Positions 12,490 through 24,712 of a stretch of 64,000 bases of DNA are shown here, in pieces. The stretch is from Corbicula japonica. Its lineage: Eukaryota; Mollusca; Bivalvia; Venerida; Cyrenidae. The notes below the pieces were generated by a model. The model had not been told where the DNA came from. It ran no database searches and was given only the letters and a program-made list of their open reading frames with translations. Location of the stretch: assembly GCA_038501625.1 (NCBI GenBank), contig JAZAYU010000007.1:3079685-3143684 (forward strand), read 5' to 3'. Position 1 is the first letter of the stretch, and every line of letters starts with the position of its first letter. Made by a program: the position numbers and the translations under genes.

Positions 12490-14800
12490 ATTGGAAAAAA
12501 AGTTGTATTATCTATATAAACCTGAACATGCACCAGTCAGTAAGCTATAATTTTCTCGCATATTGACTGCAGATTCCGACCGCCGGAGGTCTCTGGCCCA
12601 TAAGTTAGGGGCCTGTGATAATCTGTAAACATTGTGCCAAGGAAGCGCCTAAGCATCATTTTTCAGGTTAGATAACTTTTCCTAAAGAATCCATAAATTG
12701 AAAGTGTAATACACAAACACACGCACACACGTTCGCACGCGCCTTCACCCACTATACAGATACGCAAATTAATGTCATTCAGGATGGCAGGTTATACAAG
12801 TCAGTAGAAATATTTAGAGGAATGTGTAAAAATATTTTATTCCACTAGTTGCAAGATTATCTTACTTTTTCTTCAAAAATTGAAAATATATTAATATAAA
12901 TAAAATTGTAAATGCATGTACTTACCGGATCAGGCAGCATCTTGTCGAAGAAGGCGTTTAACACGCGGTCGTATGATACAACTTAATAACGTTTTCTCCA
13001 GCGATTAAATATAGAGTTTATATACATCCAGCAGTAACTTTGAAGATATTTAAATTGCAATACATATATTAAGTCGCAAAACGCTCATAAGTCTTCAAGC
13101 TTCTTAATTTCTATTCACACATTTCAATCTATATGATTTCGTTTTTTTATCACACAACTTGTCTAGTCGTTAAATCTATTAAACATTTATAACTATTACA
13201 ACGATACTTGGTTATACATTTTACCAACAAATATATATATATATATATTTCAAAGTTATAAATGTAACAACACATGTATTTTGATTTTTATACAGTAATT
13301 ATATTTAACCAATCATATATATATGGGGGTCAAAATAACCTTCCGTAGTGTAATACCTGAAAATAGTTATCAGTGAAAACCTGCATTTAAACTTTCTATT
13401 GTAAACGGATTCGTTATCTCTAAAATACAAGATTAAAGAATGATTTTGATTAAAATATTTCTTTTTCAATTATTCGTTGACAATATCCCGCGTACCACAT
13501 CATTTTTTTAAATTTCACAGATTTTTCGCCTTTCTTTTACTTTATGTAAAAGTATTGACAATTTATAAGAACTCAATACTTGCATAACAGGTAAACCTTT
13601 GGAACAGGAATACCAGTGTTTGTTTATATTATGTGAGCAGGAGAGTCTTTTTTTTCAAGTTCTGACAACAACATAAAGACTTAGTATATATATCATGAGA
13701 GTCATACGAAAACTCTCTGCTATATATGATAATAACAAGCTAAAACGGTTTATTTTCTTTTTTTCTCTTTCAACGAGACTAAACATTTACGGGTGGTCCA
13801 CAGTCTTCATTGCAGAGAAAATTATCAAAATCTCTCAGTTATATGTATTTCCATCGCTGCACGTGAGCAGGTTCAGTCAAACCGAGTCTGCAATACTTGG
13901 AATATTTGTCGTCTTCTGTGGCTTTTCAAATTTCCTTTTTCATCTATCTAACGGCAAATGCAGTTGAATAAAACTTTGCACAAATTAATGTCAAAATGTA
14001 TCTTTATTTTACATATTTCACATACGTGTTTAGAAATGGGAAAACAAAAAAAATTAGCTAGACCTCTTAAAATTCATTAAGATTCTATTTAAATCAAAAC
14101 ACTATAACTAAACAATACAAAACATCATTTTAATGCCAGGCTACTGTGGTGGGCCTTTGAACTAGTTATCATTTGGCTTGTAAAACTGTGGAAAAGTCAT
14201 GTGAACCAAGTGAAAAAATCATATTGGACCAAGAGAATGTCCAAACTGTCAGGATTTAACATTTTCTAAGACTTCGCCTGAGATAAATGAGCGCCAGCGA
14301 ATCAATTATTTTTCTAAAGATTTTTTTATATATACTGGACAAGAATATAAAGTATCCACTTTTTATGCTCATATTCTCATTAACATATTTTTATTTAATC
14401 AGGAACGCTTCGAATGGTGTTTAATTGGTTAATCCCAGTTGTTTTTTATTTGAATTGTTGATAAACATAATCTTCCGCACCAAGACCTTAGCAACGGCCA
14501 GTCGAATAACAATTAATAATGGATTACAAACCACTACATATTCAATTCAAAGGGAGGTAATTGGAAATGGTTGGAATTTCTAGCGTTGTTTATCGAAGAC
14601 TAGTTGTTTTATTGATGAATGTTTTGTGATTTTATTGATCACAAGAGGTGGAAAGATTTATTTAATTCAAGCCAATGTGAATACTTTAAAGAATAACTAA
14701 CTTTTTCCTGGAACCCTCATTACAACAAAGGGAAAGATAACTAAGTTGTGGCTGCAGATTTTCAAGAACACTTTTTCTCTTTGCAATGATAACAGAAATG
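12490..14800. other. Gene-free stretch
   Basis: Holds a short aca/cgc-rich tract (12713-12745), an (AT)n run near 13230, and at 13313-13352 a gggggtcaaaataaccttccg block that is the inverse of 154-192. A dispersed repeat copy lies at about 13863-13960. No splice-consistent coding exon was found. Confidence 0.45.
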
Positions 14801-14816
14801 CAAAGTTGTTCACATA

Positions 14817-15012
14817 CAGAATTCTTTGTTTTCGTTTTCTAATTTTACAAAATTTAAGATAGGAAAGTGGATACTTTCTATTTTTGTTGAGTATACCCCG
14901 GTATTTGCATTACCCCCAACGTCGAATTCAAGCAATTTGTCACCAAGATTGACATTGCATGCACTGCACAGGGATGGACCTACTTCATCTTGGCCAAAGC
15001 CTTCCTTTTATT
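14817..15012 (-). CDS. Possible isolated coding exon, unknown protein
   Basis: On the minus strand the frame from 15012 is open for about 65 codons and has protein-like composition: a GFGQDEVGPSLCSACNVN segment with a C-x2-C pair, LLEFDVGG, and STKIESIHFPILNFVKL. A donor-like gaattct|gtatgt follows near 14815. No partner exon or ATG was found, and the acceptor side is weak. It could equally be a transposon remnant. Confidence 0.25.
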
Positions 15013-15134
15013 TCGATCGATCTCGGAAAGATTAAACGAAGTCAAAGATTTAATGTCTTAAAAATGCAGTTTTTTGTTACAAAATGAATGTGTGGTAATG
15101 CTTTTTATTTCAAATGATTTTTTTCTTGTAACTG

Positions 15135-15214
15135 TATATATAAGGCATTCAGTGGACAGTCTTTGTGAATTCGCTACTTCCGAGAAGGATAGTCAGGGCT
15201 AAATATTTGCATTG
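15135..15214 (+). promoter_or_regulatory. Candidate TATA promoter and 5' untranslated exon
   Basis: TATATAAG at 15135 is followed about 30 bases later by a plausible start region (agtctttgtg) and at 15214 by a splice donor (gcattg|gtaacc). The next coding exon downstream on this strand is the glycine-rich gene at 18265, whose exon has an acceptor and lacks its own promoter. A 3-kb first intron would match the layout of its relatives. This link is inference. Confidence 0.35.
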
Positions 15215-16200
15215 GTAACCTTTTTTGTAATTTTGTTTGATTTTTTTTGTTTTGTTATTGCATGTATTTTACAGTTTATCGTTACCAAATAACTATTTCA
15301 TTTAGTAACTGCCTATAAACTTACTGTGTTTGAAAGGTAAAAATGTAAGTAATGTCCTTGTTTTTCACATTCTTTTTCAACGAGTAGGTGTTGGGGTAGG
15401 GAGTTAAATTAAAATAACTTATTTAAGAGTAAACAGCTATATAAAGTAATAAATCAAATATATAGATTTTTTTCAAAGAACATAAATAAATATGAAATAA
15501 TTAACAATCGAAGTTAACCATGCTTGCTTGAGATATTAATTTTGTATTAAAATCTTTTTAAACATAAACATATAAACTTTATTTAGATAAAGTGTATGAA
15601 TTTTAACTTTTTTATAATAAATTTCTCTGCATAACATCTTTTTAAAATGCAAGACTGTGTAGTGATCATTTCACGTAAAATATATGCACTGCAGGCACTG
15701 TCGCAGAGTGACATATTACAGGTACTATATTAAAACAACAAAAAAAAATAGCAATCAGAGGACAAATATGTGAAATATGTTTTTACTCTATTCACAATAT
15801 TTATAATCTTTGAATGTGAAAAATCTATTCATAGCTGCATAGCTTAAAAATAATTGTTTTGAGTTTCGCGATGTCTTGTTTTTGCGTCAAAGGGACATCA
15901 CTGCTTTGGAGTTTGGCAGGCTCCTCGCAGCGATTACTCCCCTTCAAGTTATGCATTATTATTTTTATCTACAATGCACACAAATACTAATGCAAAACTG
16001 AATTAAAGATAAATGGATAAATGTTTCATCAAGATCATCGAATTTCCAACATTTTCACGCTTTCCTCATCAGTTATTTCTTAGTCTGACGATTTGGTTTA
16101 CATTTTGGGTTTGGAACGTGCTCCGGATATTATTCATCTATCTGTTGCTATATTTGTACTAGCAAACAAACAAAAACGGTCATGATTTACTTCAACAATA
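15215..16200. other. AT-rich non-coding stretch
   Basis: Nothing recognised. It would be part of the first intron if the promoter at 15135 serves the gene at 18265. Confidence 0.4.
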
Positions 16201-16217
16201 TTTAAAGAGTACAGCTG

Positions 16218-16662
16218 TTGAATGAATGCTGTCAAAGAACTACCAGTCAGATAAAACAATATTTTTTATCTTGTATCATAATGTATTCCAAATTAAACAT
16301 TGGACCAAACTATCGTCCTAGGTTCGACCATGTTCCGAGAAAGGAGTTAAGGAAAAACAAAGATAATTTTTTAAACAAGGTCTGCGTAAAGCTGGTTAAA
16401 TTTTACAAAGCAAAGAGAAAATGTTAACAATATTTAAAAAAAATATTTGCAAAAAGAAAATTGTTCTCAAAATGCTAAGTTTATACTTTGTGAATCAGAA
16501 TGTTCTGATAAACCAAAATATTGGAAGGCATTAGACGATGAGTTAAATAAAAACTGTAAATCGATAGCCCGTTATAGAAAGTGGCGATACTGTAAACTGT
16601 GTTTTCATTCAAGGACGAAGAAAAAACACATTTTAAATGACTGCATTAAGTACCAATATTGA
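16218..16662 (+). pseudogene. Possible Lys/Cys-rich coding remnant in two frames
   Basis: Two adjacent open stretches, 16218-16427 and 16447-16662, lie in frames offset by one. The first is Lys/Arg-rich (YRPRFDHVPRKELRK). The second has many Cys and ends KWRYCKLCFHSRTKKK, a C-x2-C with following basic residues. This could be one frame broken by a single shift, or chance in AT-rich DNA. I do not recognise a family. Confidence 0.2.
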
Positions 16663-17020
16663 TGACAGTATTATTGTAAAGTCAAAACTGGAACTGTAAT
16701 AAGTGAAGAGTAAGTTATTGAAGTATTAGCCAACTGAAACAAAAATGCCTGTGACATGATTGGTACAGTACACACATCCCAGCAATTAAAGCCTGCAACA
16801 CGTACCAGTCATGAAAAAAATTAGGCACTCATGGGTAGAATACATGTCAGAATAAAATGACGTTGCGGGTTCGCTCCCAGGTATAGGCAATATATAATAT
16901 TTTTCTTCTATTTGTATTGCTTCCCGAGGTTTATACACCATGTAAAATTTAGTTTTATTACACCTCACGTGATTAGTTTACTATATAGCGTAATGTGACG
17001 TCACAGGGAGATAATCGCTA

Positions 17021-17424
17021 TTATTACCTAATGCCTTCAATAAATACTAATTCGTTATTTTCAACTGTTTAATTAGGCAGCAAAAATTACCACACATGCG
17101 CAGCGACGCAGTGAACTGTTGACCGGTCAACATTTTTAACTGTTGCCCTCCCCGTCTTCGGGTATTTCCGTAAACGCATCGTCCGCCACTATTCGGTAAA
17201 TTTTGGTAGTTCAATCCAAGGTACGGTAGCGGTTTTTAGCTAATCAAGCGTCTACATGACACCATTGTAAACAACCGAAATCTCGTCTGGTTTTTCGAAA
17301 TAAAAGATGTCAACCCGTTTCCAAGATATATCTGAGGACGAATTAAACAATCTACTTGAAAATACAGTTGAAATATTTATGGATTATATTGTTTTATCTA
17401 TAAATTGAAGGCATTAGGTAATAA
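17021..17424. mobile_element. ~404-bp element bounded by inverted 'ttattacctaatgcc' ends
   Basis: ttattacctaatgccttcaa at 17021 is inverted at 17405-17424 (ttgaaggcattaggtaataa). The interior shows no gene. It is probably a MITE. A target-site duplication is not evident. Confidence 0.55.
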
Positions 17425-17426
17425 AA

Positions 17427-17550
17427 CAGTTATTTCATGGATGTGTGGGGAACAGTCAAAATTGTTGTCCCTCGGTATCAGTTCAAAAGTCATCCCTGAT
17501 ACCTTGGGACAACAATTTTGACTGTTCCCCACACATCCATGAAATAACTG
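17427..17550. repeat. 124-bp near-perfect hairpin
   Basis: The left arm cagttatttcatggatgtg... is mirrored by ...cacatccatgaaataactg. Arms are about 55 bp with a loop of about 12 bases. It lies two bases beyond the element ending at 17424. Confidence 0.9.
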
Positions 17551-17803
17551 TATACTGTCACATATGCGACAGCATCATGTCACCCTCGCGTGGATCTAAA
17601 AATAAATATCGTGGAAATCCGATTACAAATTAACTTCTACGCATGCGTAATTGACCAAGGGAGATAAACGCATTTTGATCATTATTTGTAGCCGCTTATT
17701 GAGCATTATTGATTTTGGACTTCCGGTGCTTGATTTTGTTCCCAAACGAAATTTGGTCATAGTCAAGATCTCTAAAAAAAAACAAATGTTCGGTGTAATA
17801 AAA

Positions 17804-17946
17804 TAAATATCACATCCCATTGGGGGAAACAGTACGAAATGTTAAACCTTGAGAAGGTAATGTCAACCTCGGCTAACGCCTCGGTTTACATTACTTCTCT
17901 CGGGTTAACATTTCGTACTGTTTCCCCCAATGGGATGTGATATTTA
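17804..17946. repeat. 143-bp hairpin with a CCTCGG-type loop
   Basis: taaatatcacatcccattgg at the left is mirrored by ccaatgggatgtgatattta at the right. Arms are about 65 bp with small bulges. The centre is acctcggctaacgcctcgg, itself a mini-hairpin. Confidence 0.9.
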
Positions 17947-18264
17947 TATAATTTAAACTCTATCTGTTAATGCTGAACTCGCTTAACACTGGACAAAACA
18001 AAGTGACTGTCTACGAACATGCTATGAACAGGCTCAGTCAAAATGAGCAAACATTTTTATTCGCATTTTCGAGACCTTTAACATTTTCATTACAGTTAAA
18101 TATATTAATTTACCTTAACAGTGTTGCTTTAAGCAAGATTTAGACATATTGTACGATTAGACCAGAATATGTGGGACAAAGCATGCCAGCAGATAAGTAT
18201 TTTATTATATGATTATTTACGAAATTACAAACCAAAATGATACATGTTAATGTTTTAGGAAAAT

Positions 18265-18528
18265 ATGAGGATCAAGGCTGCTTCCGTGTGTGTGTTGTGC
18301 GCACTTGTCCTGTGCGCAGTGACTTCTATCAACGCACTTCCGTTCTACGGAGGAGGTATGGGATATGGATTCGGCGGATACGGCGGATACGGATATCCAA
18401 TGGGTGAGTTTGGATTTGGCTCTGGATTCGGATATCCGATTGGCGGTGGATACTATGGCGGCGGGTACTATGGCGGCGGGTATGGCGGATTCCCACATCA
18501 TCATCATCATCATCGATATTTCTACTGA
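18265..18528 (+). CDS. Secreted glycine/tyrosine-rich protein with C-terminal His6 (gene 1)
   Basis: 87 residues. Residues 1-24 form a signal peptide (MRIKAASVCVLCALVLCAV, predicted cleavage after INA). The mature part is Gly/Tyr/Phe-rich (YGFGGYGGYGYPMG, then repeats of GGGYY) and ends with six consecutive His followed by RYFY. The coding exon begins after an acceptor at 18258 (aatgttttag|gaaaat). The ATG at 18265 is the first in the exon. The exon ends at 18571 (attaaag|gtaaga), 43 bases after the stop, so the whole frame lies in one exon. It shares YGYPM-type motifs with the gene at 47139. Low-complexity Gly-Tyr proteins of this size occur among bivalve shell-matrix, byssal and antimicrobial proteins. 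The exact role is unknown. Confidence 0.88.
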   Translation: MRIKAASVCVLCALVLCAVTSINALPFYGGGMGYGFGGYGGYGYPMGEFGFGSGFGYPIGGGYYGGGYYGGGYGGFPHHHHHHRYFY

Positions 18529-18872
18529 CGATGATAAGAAATTGTCCAAAGACAACCAGTATACATTAAAGGTAAGAAACTACGAAGCACACACAATTGA
18601 GAGCTAAAGTCGGCTCTACTTTAATTCTGCTGATAATTTAACTGTTCTTAATATGTGGTCAAACACAACATAGCTAAAATGTCATTGTCGCTTTAGTAAA
18701 ACATTATCTGGTTGCATGACCTGATAAATGTATTACACTTTCTTCTTTCTTAGTATTTACATAATCAATACATTCACATGCATAACATAATATAATAATA
18801 AAAAGTCGCAGTATTATGCTTATTTTAACTTATGCAACCATGAATACAATTCTTAAGTATTGTCTTTTTCAG

Positions 18873-18935
18873 GTTGGAGTACAACAACGGTCTTTGGATT
18901 TCAATGTCATGTTGAAAAAATAAAAATAAAATAAA
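18873..18935 (+). other. 3' untranslated exon and poly(A) signal of gene 1
   Basis: The intron 18572-18872 ends tgtctttttcag. The exon starts gttggagtac and carries AATAAA at 18925 and again just after. It contains no coding sequence. Confidence 0.75.
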
Positions 18936-18944
18936 TATTTAAAA

Positions 18945-19590
18945 TAGTACAACTTCCAACTTTCTCTTACCTCTATTTTCAAATGGTAATCATGTTGAAA
19001 ATATCAGTAAGACTATCATATGCGGCAAGACACGGGGAAAAAGTGACTGATCGGTGAAAGCTTTTTATTTTAGTTTTACAATACTTGGATTGAAGTTACA
19101 GTTATCTATTATTTTTTCATAACTCATATGTGGTTTGGGATTTGTTACCCAGTTTAACTTTATTTTTTATCGAAAATGCATAATAAGCACCGTCATTAAG
19201 TCATTTTTGGAATAATGAGTCAATTTTCCGATGACAGCTTTCATATAAAACGAAGCATTCAAACCAGAATGCCTGAAGCGACTCAACCCTGTCAGATTAC
19301 TGCGCACAAGTATTCTGAACATGGCATAAAATGTCCAATAAGCGCAAAACGATGCATTCAGACCAGGACACTATATCAACTAGTAAAATGCATTAAAATC
19401 AGAGCGCTAAACCTGTCATTACCAAAGTCAATTAGCATGCAGTGGTGCATATAGAAAAAGATTTTGTTTATAGAGCTACCATGAGTCTCTCTAATCATAC
19501 CACACTCATGCATGTATTAGAACACAACAGAAGCCGGTCCAGGTAACGTACTAAGGTGCTTTCGGAAAATGAGACTGAACAGAGCTTCAT
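18945..19590. other. Gene-free stretch with degenerate short repeats
   Basis: Around 19240-19430 imperfect units of gcgcaaaacgatgcattcagaccag type recur. They look like decayed tandem or dispersed repeat. No exon was seen. Confidence 0.4.
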
Positions 19591-19595
19591 TTCAA

Positions 19596-19843
19596 GGGCT
19601 AATATTACTGCACAAGGCCCAATAACATGGCCAATGTGAATTAACTTGATTAATGACAATTTTTTAATTAACAGACTAAAACCATCAAATTCATATTAAG
19701 ACTAAACTGGGTCAATACGGAAATTGCCGGGTCAATATGAGAATTGCTGAGCCAATATGAGATAGTTAACTAATAATATAATGTTATTAATCAAGTGAAT
19801 TCATATTGGACTTGTTATTGGGCCAAGGGTAGTCATATTAGCC
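19596..19843. mobile_element. Inverted-repeat element, 'gggctaatatnac' ends
   Basis: gggctaatattactgcacaa at 19596 is mirrored at 19786-19843 (attaatcaagtgaattcata ... catattagccc). Arms are about 58 bp. Extra partial units (gggtcaatatgag, cgtattggcccgg) continue to about 20110. No coding capacity. Confidence 0.7.
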
Positions 19844-20119
19844 CGAATCTTATCCTCTGCCGCTTTGCGGAACTGCACCTCTTGTGCCTAAAGTCATACT
19901 ATCTATTACCATTTTAATCCATTAAAAATTGACTAAGAAATTCCAAAATGGCGACATTTTTATTTTTAAAAGGAAGTGATTCAATTCATATTCATATATC
20001 CAATCAGAATCGTGCAATCTCATATTTGCCCAGTAAGACCCGTATTGGCACAGGTTATCTCGTATTGGCCCGGTTGAGATTTCATATGAATTGAGTGCAG
20101 CCCATATGAGGTGGACTAA

Positions 20120-21820
20120 ATTTTACATATTGTGTCAATATTATTTTAGTTAATTAATAATACGGCCTATCAGATTGAGTCTCATTATGTAAAGTACTGG
20201 TGCAAATTACTTTAGACTATTCATAGATATAACTGTGAATTAAAGGCATGATCAATGATACTTATTATTAAACATTGGTTAAAACTCCTAGATAATGATA
20301 TGAATATTATAGTAATGCGATATTGTGGACCTCATTCAATGATAAGCTAGATATTGTCATAGATAAACGAGCTTTGGTTGTCTGAGAGAGTAATTTACTG
20401 AACTAATAAAAATATATGTCTGAGAATACAAATTCTTTTGATCATACAAATATGAAATGAAGGAAGCATGTACGCAGAGTGATTGATCAATTTTTTTAAC
20501 ACTGACCAAAATAACCGTGATGATATTAAGATTTATTTGAAAGTTTTAAACACAAATAATACGTATATGGCATAAAGATTATGTTTACGGTGACAAAATG
20601 GTAAACAAACCTACCATGATATTAGTCTGACTTAAAAACTATCAAACAACAAAGTTTGAGGTAAGTAATGGTAATTTCTAAAACAACTCTAGCAAATTAG
20701 TGAACGATACGATTTTATTAACTATCCCAAGCGATTCTGTACAAAAACTTGCAATATTGATATTATATATTTTAATTTTTATCCTTATTACATTTCATGA
20801 GCAGCAGCGTATATAGAATGAGATTTCCAAAGAACCAGCAAAATAGAACAGGTGTGATTTTAGTGAATAAATCGTACTTTATTGGAAACCTAAAAGAAAA
20901 ACTAAAAACAGATAAAGAGACTGCAATATTGAAACAGTTGAGCAAGAAATATACAAACATCATTATTACAAGTTTTGAGAGCAAAATGAGACAGAAACAA
21001 AATTGGCTGTTTTGACTGTGTGAGCAGGCTGTGTGCTCTCTGTGTGGCAATTCATTACATGCATATTTCACATTTTTATAACATGAAATGGCTTTAAATC
21101 AAACCGTTTATCAATTCTTTATTAAACTCGTGTGGGTTTTATTCTCTGCACGAACCAATCAGATTCTAAATCAAAACAAGTTGCCGCGGCGCTTACGTCC
21201 AAACAGATTACTATGTATCACTAATTGTTAAAACCAAGATAAACTGAGATAAATTGAAAACATTTACTTAACATTTTTCTTGTCTTTACAGAAAACACAA
21301 AGTCCAAAATGATTATCATTCGTCAAAAAGTAGAAAAAAGTAAAACACGAAAAAGCGATTTTAGTTGAATTTTTAATTTAACTTTAAAAATATAAACATG
21401 GCTGCTTATTGTTTCCTGTGATTATTATTCTATTCTATATGTTTGCTTTTATTCTATCGTTCTATTGTGACTACATAATACAACAAAAATTCAAGTCATC
21501 TAATACATTTATAAACGTTGTTTTAAATTTATTTTATACTTTAATGGCCGTCTACTGTCATCATAGCACGTTCATCGAAAACAAAAGGAAAATCAAAGTA
21601 CTGAAAGTACAGAAAACCAGCGAAGCGATTTTGCTTATTGAGAATAACCAGTGCCATGATTCTCATACATGTATCCATTTACGAAAAAGCGAAAAAACTT
21701 GGTCCACTCGCAAAGAACTTCCTCTTGTCTAAATGATAGTGGAAATAAGGGTTTCCATGTTTTATCTGGATGAAGGCTTCTGTTAACCCTTTATTCCATA
21801 GATATACCTTCATAGCTTGT
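20120..21820. other. Gene-free stretch
   Basis: Open frames at 20797-21015 and 21409-21732 lack family motifs or supporting splice sites, and the second has no ATG in frame at its start. Nothing else was recognised. Confidence 0.4.
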
Positions 21821-21821
21821 G

Positions 21822-21980
21822 CGAACAGTTTAGATCCATATCAGCTGGCACATCTGTGCGATCTGATTAGGATTTAAACTGTTCGCTTTTATGATCATTT
21901 TTTTCTGACCAGTAATCACAAATTTTAGATCCAGATCAGATGGCACTATTGTGCCAGCTGATCGGGACCTGAACTGGTAA
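21822..21980. repeat. Dispersed 'cagctggcacatctgtgcgatctgat' element
   Basis: gatccatatcagctggcaca ... gatctgattaggatttaaac and, inverted downstream, ggcactattgtgccagctga recur in one block. A second copy lies at 48076-48215. This is a known type of abundant bivalve repeat (general knowledge). Confidence 0.65.
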
Positions 21981-22770
21981 CCTATGTGATGAAAGGCGAA
22001 TATATTGAGTAAAGGGTTTTAAGCAAAAAATTATAATAGTGAAATCTGTGTACTGACATACCAAAGACATAATGAACACGAAAAATGATATAAAAAGTGA
22101 GACCCCATCGATGGGAAAGTTTATGCAGTTATTTGAAATAAGAAATATATAATTGTTTCCTTCATTGTGAAAAATCGCGGACACGGACAATGTTTGACCA
22201 TTGTTGTGCACCGCACCGATCAAGTCCTAGAAATATGAACCGCACCGATTTTACATTTAATCAAACTGTCGTACAGATGAATTTGACCATTGAATTTGAC
22301 CATTGATGCACCGCACAGGTTTTATCCTATCAACATGACGTAGTTAATACCAACTTTAACACATAACAGGAAACTTGGGGACTACTTTACTTACTCTGAT
22401 TTCTCTGAAATGCGTAAATCGCCGTTTGCCAGTTGGTTTGATACCGATTTCAGAATTGTGATTAGTAAAACCAGCTTCGCTGGTTAAATATCAAAATTGC
22501 TATAACGGCAAGATGCTTTTGACTAACAAACGTAAAACGTTCATGCCTTTCTTCATTGTTGAAAGTTCTTTAAAAAGGATACAACAGATCGTTGGATCAT
22601 TATACTCACGTGGGCATTTTTGTTGTTGTTGTTTTTTTTAATTTGTGTAAAATAGTGAAATACGCATATCAGGAATCGCCAAATTCAAAAACACAATTTT
22701 CCTAAGCAGCGAAAAAGAATAGAGGAAGTGAGAAAATGTTTGTTAAAGTATGTCAACTCAAATAAGACGC

Positions 22771-22985
22771 GACAAACCATTAACGAAAAAGAGAACCGAG
22801 GTGGTTAACGCCTTGGAACGGTCAGTGGCAAAACAAATTGTCACACTGGTGGTTAAAACCATGTTCTAGTTTGCACCAACCTCACACTTGCCCCAACAGG
22901 TTCTTATATCACAAAACAAGTACAAGTTGTCTTGGTGAAATAACTCCAACCTACCCATCAGCTAAACAATGTTGCATGCAAAAGC
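22771..22985 (-). repeat. Dispersed 'ccagtggc ... ggttggtgca' repeat, inverted copy
   Basis: In reverse complement it matches 54083-54270 over nearly its whole length (gcttttgcatgcaacattgt, gacaacttgtacttgttttg, cgaggttggtgca). Shorter copies of its middle lie at 23690-23770 and 25145-25230. Confidence 0.75.
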
Positions 22986-23261
22986 ACACATACATATAAA
23001 ACATAATAAGATAATAACATTGAAAAGCCAAAGGGGTGGGTACTTAATGACCTTACCGATACCAGAGCACCTGGAGACAAATCAGCAAGAACACGTTGGC
23101 AGGGATAAAAGAAACAAATCGAGCTTCTAGGTTCTTTAAAAAAAGATTTCCATAAGATTTTCAGAAACTCTTAAACCACTGCCAACGTCGTGTAACCAAA
23201 GAGGTAAGCATAATAATTAACTGTAGATGGGTCAATCACCAGGCGTGCCTTGCGCTGCAGA

Positions 23262-24712
23262 ATATCATGTTGGTAACCTTTTCTGAATTTACAGATGATT
23301 TTTAAGAATAACCGCGATAAATTAATATTGCCTTTATTTTTCTTAAGTTTATAAATTAAATCTCCGTAACAAATGGCTGTGAAATACCTTGTTGCAAAAG
23401 TGATTTTAAACTGCACCTGTATTTTTGAATTAAATCTGGATAGAATTTTAGGGAAATTTGGACTAGCTATTTTTCTTTACTGTTCTAGCTTTTCATAACG
23501 TGCGTAAAATGATAAAAACATTAAACACAATTATTTGTGCAAAGTTTTATTGAACTGTATTTTGCCGTTACAGAGATTTTAGATTTTGATATTTTTATTT
23601 TTGATTTTTGACAGTCTAACAGGTCGTTGATAATATATTTTCAACTTATTCTTTGAGCTTACTCACCATTAAGACTTGTATTTGTTTGTTCGTATGAGAA
23701 CCTGTTGAAGCAAGTGCGAGGTTGGTGCATCCTTAAACATGGTTTAAGCCCCCAGTGGCAATTCTTTTCAATTCTTAGCCGCCATTCCCACACCATTGTT
23801 TGGGATGGATCGAAATCGTATTGTTTATCGGGGTAAATATTGAGTTGTGCTCAAACCTGGGCTAGGGAGTGTGAGCAGTAATATGCATTTCCTTTACTGC
23901 CAATGAACATGCTTAATCTTACTGAGACTGCAATATTTTCATATCTGTCATGTTCGGTGGCGGTCAGAGATCCATTTTCATCTTTTTTATTAATTGTTTC
24001 TGGTGTCTTATAAGTAGTTGATATTTTATGAACCCATGCTCCATTTTCCTCTCTGATCTTTTGCTGTGTGTGTAAGCTGTGTTCTATTATTATAACCATT
24101 CTCGATATTAATCAACTTTTCATTATAAACGGATACGCAATGTCGATAAAACTATTATGTCAATAAAAAGAATCAAAATAAAACAAACAACAAAACAAAA
24201 GTTGACATCAAAATCAAAAGGGGTCATCTACTTACCTCCCTACCAAATGTGAAAACCGTACGTCAAATCGTTGTCTAGTTATTGAAAAGAAAATTTGGTT
24301 ACGGAGGCACCGAAGGACGACCGACCGACCAACAAGTGCTTCTTTGAAGGCGGGTGGGGGCATAATAATGTATCCAGGTAGTTCAGTCGTCAACTGAATA
24401 TGAGAAAGAATGGTCATGCTTTGATTCCGTCTCAATAAGCGTTTCTTCTTTCTAAGTACACAATGTGTCACTAAAATAATTGAACAAGGGGCAGCTTTAA
24501 AATTCCTTTATTTAAAAAAATGATATCAAATATATAATATACTTAAAGAAATTAGAAACCCAACTTCTTTAATAACGAAATATAGTTTGAGTTTAACAAG
24601 TTGCATTTTTAATTTCTTTAACTATACGGTCGGAGTAGGTAGGTTTGTCTGTAAGAACTAATCCATAAGGAAATTTCTAATCTTTCAAAAGAAATAACTT
24701 AGCAAATGCATG
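23262..24712. repeat. Tandem duplication, unit 1
   Basis: Segment A (23262-24206) and segment B (24207-24712) both recur in unit 2 with about 95-97% identity by eye: A at 24713-25661 and B at 26384-26899. Unit 1 lacks the roughly 720 bases that separate A and B in unit 2. The open frames in it (for example 23851-24099, minus) repeat in both copies and look like chance. Confidence 0.88.

Noticed and set aside
18500..18545. His6 codons followed by gacgatgataag, resembling a vector tag with an enterokinase-like site
   Set aside because: The gacgatgataag lies after the stop and out of frame, the surroundings match no vector sequence I know, and the gene has natural splice sites and paralogues.
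21409..21732. 107-codon hydrophobic N-terminal frame
   Set aside because: No ATG at the frame start, no acceptor, and no recognisable family.
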